Source of the DNA: Chloroflexota bacterium
GTDB lineage: Bacteria > Chloroflexota > Anaerolineae > Anaerolineales > E44-bin32
Assembly: GCA_026390045.1 (NCBI GenBank)
Contig: JAPLGR010000407.1
Coordinates: 1 to 8,606, forward strand
Direction of reading: 5' to 3'
DNA: 8,606 nucleotides
Shown: piece after piece, positions 5,907-8,606 of the stretch
How positions within the stretch are numbered: the stretch's first letter is position 1
Layout: each line of letters begins with the position of its first letter
Position numbers and translations under genes: made by a program
Notes under the pieces: model-generated
What the model was told of the DNA's origin: nothing
What the model saw: only the letters and a program-made list of their open reading frames with translations
The model's database searches: none

Positions 5907-6986
5907 CTACGTCGCGGCGGGCGTCACCCCTTCAGGATTTGCAGTCGACAGCGCAGAGGGCAGCACGCCGTCGCGCTCGAGCCTACGCGTGTTCCTTCCC
6001 AGCCAAACGAGGAAGATCACCATTGCCAGCCCCACCAGCGCCATGCCCCTCATTTCCACTGCGCGGGCGGGGTCCATCTGCTGCAGCGGCGCCAGGATGA
6101 TCAAGAAGGAAAGCGCCCCGCTTGCCAGCGCAAGCTGGCGACGGGCATCCCAGCGTGAGGCGGAGCTGCCTCGCCGGAAGACGAACCAGAGCATCGTCAC
6201 GAGCAGGAGCATGAGCGCCATGTCCGCCAGCGGTCCGACTTTGGTGTTGGGAACTGCCCACAGCAGTGCGAAGAATGCCACCGCGCCCGCCAGACCCGCG
6301 GCATAGAACGCGAGGCTGCGAGGTTTATCCACCGCAGCGTTGATCGGACGCACCTCGCGGAACGCGGCTGGCATCCGCTTCGCCACGACATACAGCGCGA
6401 TCGCGGCCAGCACGGCCAGCAAGTACGGAACCACCGGCGGGCGATACGGCGTGAGTGCGGTGAACCCGAGGACAACGTCTGCGACCAGGAGCACAGCCAA
6501 CGCGCGGAACATGCGTCGCCCAATCCACGGCTCATTCGCCCGGTTCGGAAACATCAGCGTCACCAGCAGGATCGGGATGCAGATGCTCCACACGGTGTGG
6601 AAGATGGTCAGGCCAAGGCTCCACACCCAGTTCACACCGCCCCAGCGGCCATAGACGCCTAGCGGCCCGATATCGACCCACTGTGGATCAAAGAAGCTCT
6701 TCACCATCAGCCCTTCTTCGATGATCCCGTAGGCTGCCCCGAGGACGACGATCGAAGGCCATCCCTTGCGCCAGCGGAGAGCGAGTTCGCGGATCAGGAT
6801 TGCGCCGCTGCCGTACAGCAGGCACAGCAGCAGGAGGGAGAACGGCTGGAAGAACTCCGCCGGCGGCGACGATCCGGAGAGCAGCTCCGCAGTCATCGGT
6901 GGAAGGAAGAACAACACCAGGGCTGGCGAGATGCCGCGTTTCGGCGTACCAGGCTGCTGGCGGTCCAATTGGGCTGACGCGGTCAC
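5907..6986 (-). CDS. Polytopic membrane protein of unknown function, linked to sigma/anti-sigma pair
   Basis: 359 residues with roughly nine to ten hydrophobic segments (about 21-38, 46-66, 77-92, 120-146, 160-178, 185-202, 225-245, 251-270, 284-301, 312-329). I do not recognise a named family. Several acidic or His residues sit in or beside helices: E34, E67, the pair E90-E91 in YGIIEEGL, and H130 in TIFHTVW. This faintly recalls CPBP/CAAX-type intramembrane proteases, but the exact EExxxR and FxxxH motifs are not met. The start is GTG at 6986, overlapping the anti-sigma stop by 4 nt (GTGA), with GGGAGG (6998-6993) 6 nt upstream, so it is probably translated in concert with the anti-sigma gene. 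It may sense or transmit an envelope signal; this is inference from position only. Confidence 0.8.
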   Translation of the reverse strand: MTASAQLDRQQPGTPKRGISPALVLFFLPPMTAELLSGSSPPAEFFQPFSLLLLCLLYGSGAILIRELALRWRKGWPSIVVLGAAYGIIEEGLMVKSFFDPQWVDIGPLGVYGRWGGVNWVWSLGLTIFHTVWSICIPILLVTLMFPNRANEPWIGRRMFRALAVLLVADVVLGFTALTPYRPPVVPYLLAVLAAIALYVVAKRMPAAFREVRPINAAVDKPRSLAFYAAGLAGAVAFFALLWAVPNTKVGPLADMALMLLLVTMLWFVFRRGSSASRWDARRQLALASGALSFLIILAPLQQMDPARAVEMRGMALVGLAMVIFLVWLGRNTRRLERDGVLPSALSTANPEGVTPAAT

Positions 6987-7645
6987 ACCCTGCCTCCCTG
7001 CGACCGACGGCCGATCCGGCCAGGACGCGCCGTACTGACGTCCGCCCCTCCAACCGTCTTCTCAATGACGCCGTTCGCCGATCGCAAGAGCAGCGCGTTC
7101 CCTACCAGCCCCAAAACAAGCGCCGCCGCTGCCAGCCCCACCCACCCCTGCACCGGTCCGTCCAAGTGTGGAATCGTGACGCGCATCGATGCGAGCCTGG
7201 AGGGATAGGATGGGATGAAGTTGAGGAAGGGAGCGATCCAGGCAGTTGCCTCGGCAACAAGCCGCAGGCTGTGTGCGCGCAGCGCCAAGTAGGCCGGGTG
7301 AGTCAGCAGCGCACTGAACCAGCTCTCCATGCGGAGACTCAGCGCGGCGAAAGCCGCTGTCGCCGCAACTGCCTGGGCGGCGAGGACCAAGCGAAAGCGC
7401 ACACTGCTCGTGCGTGCTGCCTGGAGGTTGGCGACTACGCCGGGCGCCAGGTCGCGATCCAGTTGGGGCGGATCCACCAACTCCATTTGGCTGAACAGGA
7501 GCTCCGCGCGCCGCAGCAGGCGAGTGCACTCGGGGCAGGATCGCAGGTGACGCTCCGCCTCGATCCTTGCCACCGGGCTGAGCCTGCGATCGACGAAATC
7601 GTAGACGGCCTCCTCGCTCAGGTGCCACTGCTCACGATCAGCCAT
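6983..7645 (-). CDS. Membrane-anchored zinc-finger (zf-HC2) anti-sigma factor
   Basis: 220 residues. The N-terminal domain carries HxxxCxxC (H33, C37, C40) in the helix context typical of zinc anti-sigma factors that hold ECF sigma factors inactive at the inner face of the membrane. A hydrophobic helix at about 84-104 and another at about 168-188, with a weaker one at 125-146, give a longer and more membrane-embedded C-terminal part than a minimal one-TM anti-sigma factor. The tail is basic. The ATG at 7645 overlaps the end of the sigma gene (ATGGCTGA, 8 nt) and has GGAGG at 7660-7656, 10 nt upstream. An upstream TTG at 7666 is possible but would place that GGAGG inside the coding region. The cognate partner is almost certainly the overlapping sigma factor; the signal that releases it is unknown. 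Confidence 0.9.
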   Translation of the reverse strand: MADREQWHLSEEAVYDFVDRRLSPVARIEAERHLRSCPECTRLLRRAELLFSQMELVDPPQLDRDLAPGVVANLQAARTSSVRFRLVLAAQAVAATAAFAALSLRMESWFSALLTHPAYLALRAHSLRLVAEATAWIAPFLNFIPSYPSRLASMRVTIPHLDGPVQGWVGLAAAALVLGLVGNALLLRSANGVIEKTVGGADVSTARPGRIGRRSQGGRV

Positions 7646-8192
7646 GATCGACCAGCCTCCGTGCAAGGATCCGCCGGGCGCGGAACAGGTGCGATTTCAC
7701 GTCAGACAGCGGCAGATGGAGCGCCGCTGCAATCTCCTCGTAGCTCGCGTCCTGGTAGTGCCGCAGCTCGACCACCGCGCGGTAGACCGGGGGGAGAGCG
7801 AGGATGGCCCGGCGAATCTCCTCCGCCTCCTGGCGCTTCTCGGCCGACCATTCCGGCGTTGGGCCGGGCGGTCCGCCCTGCAGCCCTGCCTCGTCATCCA
7901 GGTCGACCAGGATGGGCTGCCGGCGCTGCAGCCGGTTCAAGCACAGGTTCGCCGCCACACGGCGGATCCATGGGCCGAACGGGTACGCCAGGTCGAAGGT
8001 GTCCAAGCGCTCATACCCTCGGATGAACGCGTCCTGAGCCAGGTCCTCGGCTTCCTGCCTCTCACCGAGCATGCGGTAGCACACGCCGAACACCGAGCCC
8101 TGGTAGCGCCGGACCAAATCGCCGTACGCTTCCAGGCGTCCCTGCCGGACCTGCCCGACCAGCACGCCGTCATCGGCTGCTTGCATGCTCAT
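7638..8192 (-). CDS. ECF-type RNA polymerase sigma factor
   Basis: 184 residues, the usual size for the extracytoplasmic-function group. Region 2 covers about 24-91, with the core-binding and -10 recognition wording YRMLGERQEAEDLAQDAFIR and WIRRVAANLCLNRL. Region 4 covers about 122-180, with LPPVYRAVVELRHYQDASYEEIAAALHLPLSDVKSHLFRAR arranged as a helix-turn-helix for the -35 element. The linker contains a Gly/Pro-rich stretch. It is first in its cluster and overlaps the zinc anti-sigma gene, the classic arrangement of a sigma with its own inhibitor. There is no clear Shine-Dalgarno before ATG 8192 (or ATG 8186), so the message could be leaderless or weakly translated. Targets cannot be read from this window beyond possible autoregulation. 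Confidence 0.95.
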   Translation of the reverse strand: MSMQAADDGVLVGQVRQGRLEAYGDLVRRYQGSVFGVCYRMLGERQEAEDLAQDAFIRGYERLDTFDLAYPFGPWIRRVAANLCLNRLQRRQPILVDLDDEAGLQGGPPGPTPEWSAEKRQEAEEIRRAILALPPVYRAVVELRHYQDASYEEIAAALHLPLSDVKSHLFRARRILARRLVDHG

Positions 8193-8195
8193 AGG

Positions 8196-8226
8196 CTACT
8201 ACAAGGAAGGACGCGAGGAAGTTGCA
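8196..8226 (-). promoter_or_regulatory. Possible autoregulatory ECF-type promoter
   Basis: On the minus strand TGCAACTT (8226-8219) resembles the AAC-centred -35 of ECF promoters, and GTAGTAG (8202-8196) follows after 16 nt. The start site would fall almost at the sigma gene's ATG, consistent with its missing Shine-Dalgarno. The -10 match is weak. Confidence 0.3.
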
Positions 8227-8241
8227 CGCAAGTCCCATCGT

Positions 8242-8278
8242 CGCCCCACGGGGCGCTGCTGTCCGCAGGGAAAGCAGC
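8242..8278. other. Two adjacent inverted repeats upstream of the sigma gene
   Basis: CGCCCC-AC-GGGGCG (8242-8255) is immediately followed by GCTGCT (8255-8260) paired with AGCAGC (8273-8278). Together with the gyrB terminator they make three stems in a row between gyrB and the sigma gene. They could be a regulator site or additional termination structure. No function is assigned. Confidence 0.35.
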
Positions 8279-8279
8279 A

Positions 8280-8303
8280 GGGCACGGCCTGGTGGCCGTG
8301 CCC
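8280..8303 (-). terminator. Hairpin terminator after gyrB
   Basis: GGGCACGGCC and GGCCGTGCCC form a perfect 10-bp stem with a 4-nt loop, 33 nt after the gyrB stop. On the minus strand it is followed by TGCTGCTTTCC, which has only a short T-run. Confidence 0.65.
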
Positions 8304-8336
8304 CGTCAACCCCATGATGATCCCACCATCAGGCGA

Positions 8337-8606
8337 CTAGACGTCCAAGTTGCGGACCTCGTGCGCGTGGGTCTGGATGAAGCGCCGGCGCGGCGGAACC
8401 GCCTCACCCATCAGCATATCGAACGTCCGGTCGGCGACGGCCGCGTCCTCAACAGTGACCTGCATCAGGGTTCGGTGGGTCGGATCCATCGTCGTCTCCC
8501 ACAGCTGCTCCGGGTTCATCTCGCCCAGGCCCTTGTAGCGCGAGATCGAGGCCTTGTCCGCCCCGCCATCCAAGCCCTTGAGCACTCTCTCCCGGTCTTG
8601 CTCACT
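8337..8606 (-). CDS. gyrB: DNA gyrase subunit B, C-terminal fragment (5' part outside window)
   Basis: The last 89 residues of a type II topoisomerase B subunit, open through the right edge of the window. Seen: ISRYKGLGEMNPEQLWETT, the conserved block after the Toprim acidic residues, then DPTHRTL, a Phe-Leu-Met-Gly region, PRRRFIQ, and the terminal NLDV. The NLDV/NLDI ending and the block order favour GyrB over ParE. GyrB supplies the ATPase and Toprim functions of gyrase, which introduces negative supercoils. No insertion like the one in E. coli GyrB is seen in the visible part. It is followed by a hairpin terminator and then the sigma cluster on the same strand, so the two appear to be separately transcribed. 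Confidence 0.95.
   Translation of the reverse strand, partial: SEQDRERVLKGLDGGADKASISRYKGLGEMNPEQLWETTMDPTHRTLMQVTVEDAAVADRTFDMLMGEAVPPRRRFIQTHAHEVRNLDV

Noticed and set aside
5907..6986. Calling the polytopic protein a CPBP/CAAX protease outright
   Set aside because: EE is followed by four residues and a Lys instead of xxxR, the position four before H130 is Leu instead of Phe, and no clear third motif is seen.
6800..8026. Long plus-strand open frame of 408 codons
   Set aside because: It lies opposite the sigma and anti-sigma genes, has a low-complexity Arg/Pro/Gly composition without domains, and is explained by GC-rich codon usage of the real minus-strand genes.

Overview
The window is GC-rich DNA with tightly packed bacterial genes, seven on the minus strand and one on the plus strand. 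No RNA gene, mobile element, phage gene or CRISPR array was seen. The wording of the kinase domain, the PD40 propeller fused to it and the 8-oxoguanine deaminase resemble Chloroflexota (Anaerolineae-like) proteins I know. That placement is inference, not a search result.

Layout from left to right. (1) Positions 1-1118, minus: an 8-oxoguanine deaminase whose C-terminus lies outside the window. Its upstream region carries a GntR-like palindrome overlapping a candidate -10 box. (2) Positions 1253-2128, minus: complete folD, with its own candidate promoter, a structured 5' UTR and a hairpin terminator. (3) Positions 2322-4301, minus: a membrane Ser/Thr kinase with an outside six-repeat PD40/TolB propeller, oddly lacking the glycine-rich ATP loop. 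(4) Positions 4388-5293, plus: a secreted M14 zinc carboxypeptidase, divergent from the kinase and ending at a strong bidirectional hairpin. (5) Positions 5369-8192, minus: a four-gene cluster. In transcription order it is an ECF sigma factor, a zinc-finger anti-sigma factor, a polytopic membrane protein of unknown function, and a small four-TM membrane protein behind a hairpin. (6) Positions 8337-8606, minus: the last 89 residues of gyrB, followed by its terminator.

How the genes work together. The deaminase and FolD are metabolic (purine salvage/detoxification and one-carbon folate chemistry) and appear to be separately transcribed. The kinase and the exported peptidase share a short divergent region and may form a sensor/effector pair at the envelope. 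The sigma and anti-sigma genes overlap by 8 nt, and the anti-sigma gene overlaps the next membrane gene by 4 nt (GTGA). This implies translational coupling of a regulatory module whose signal probably passes through the membrane. It is the best candidate here for a little-described system. The kinase's missing N-lobe start is the most unusual single observation.
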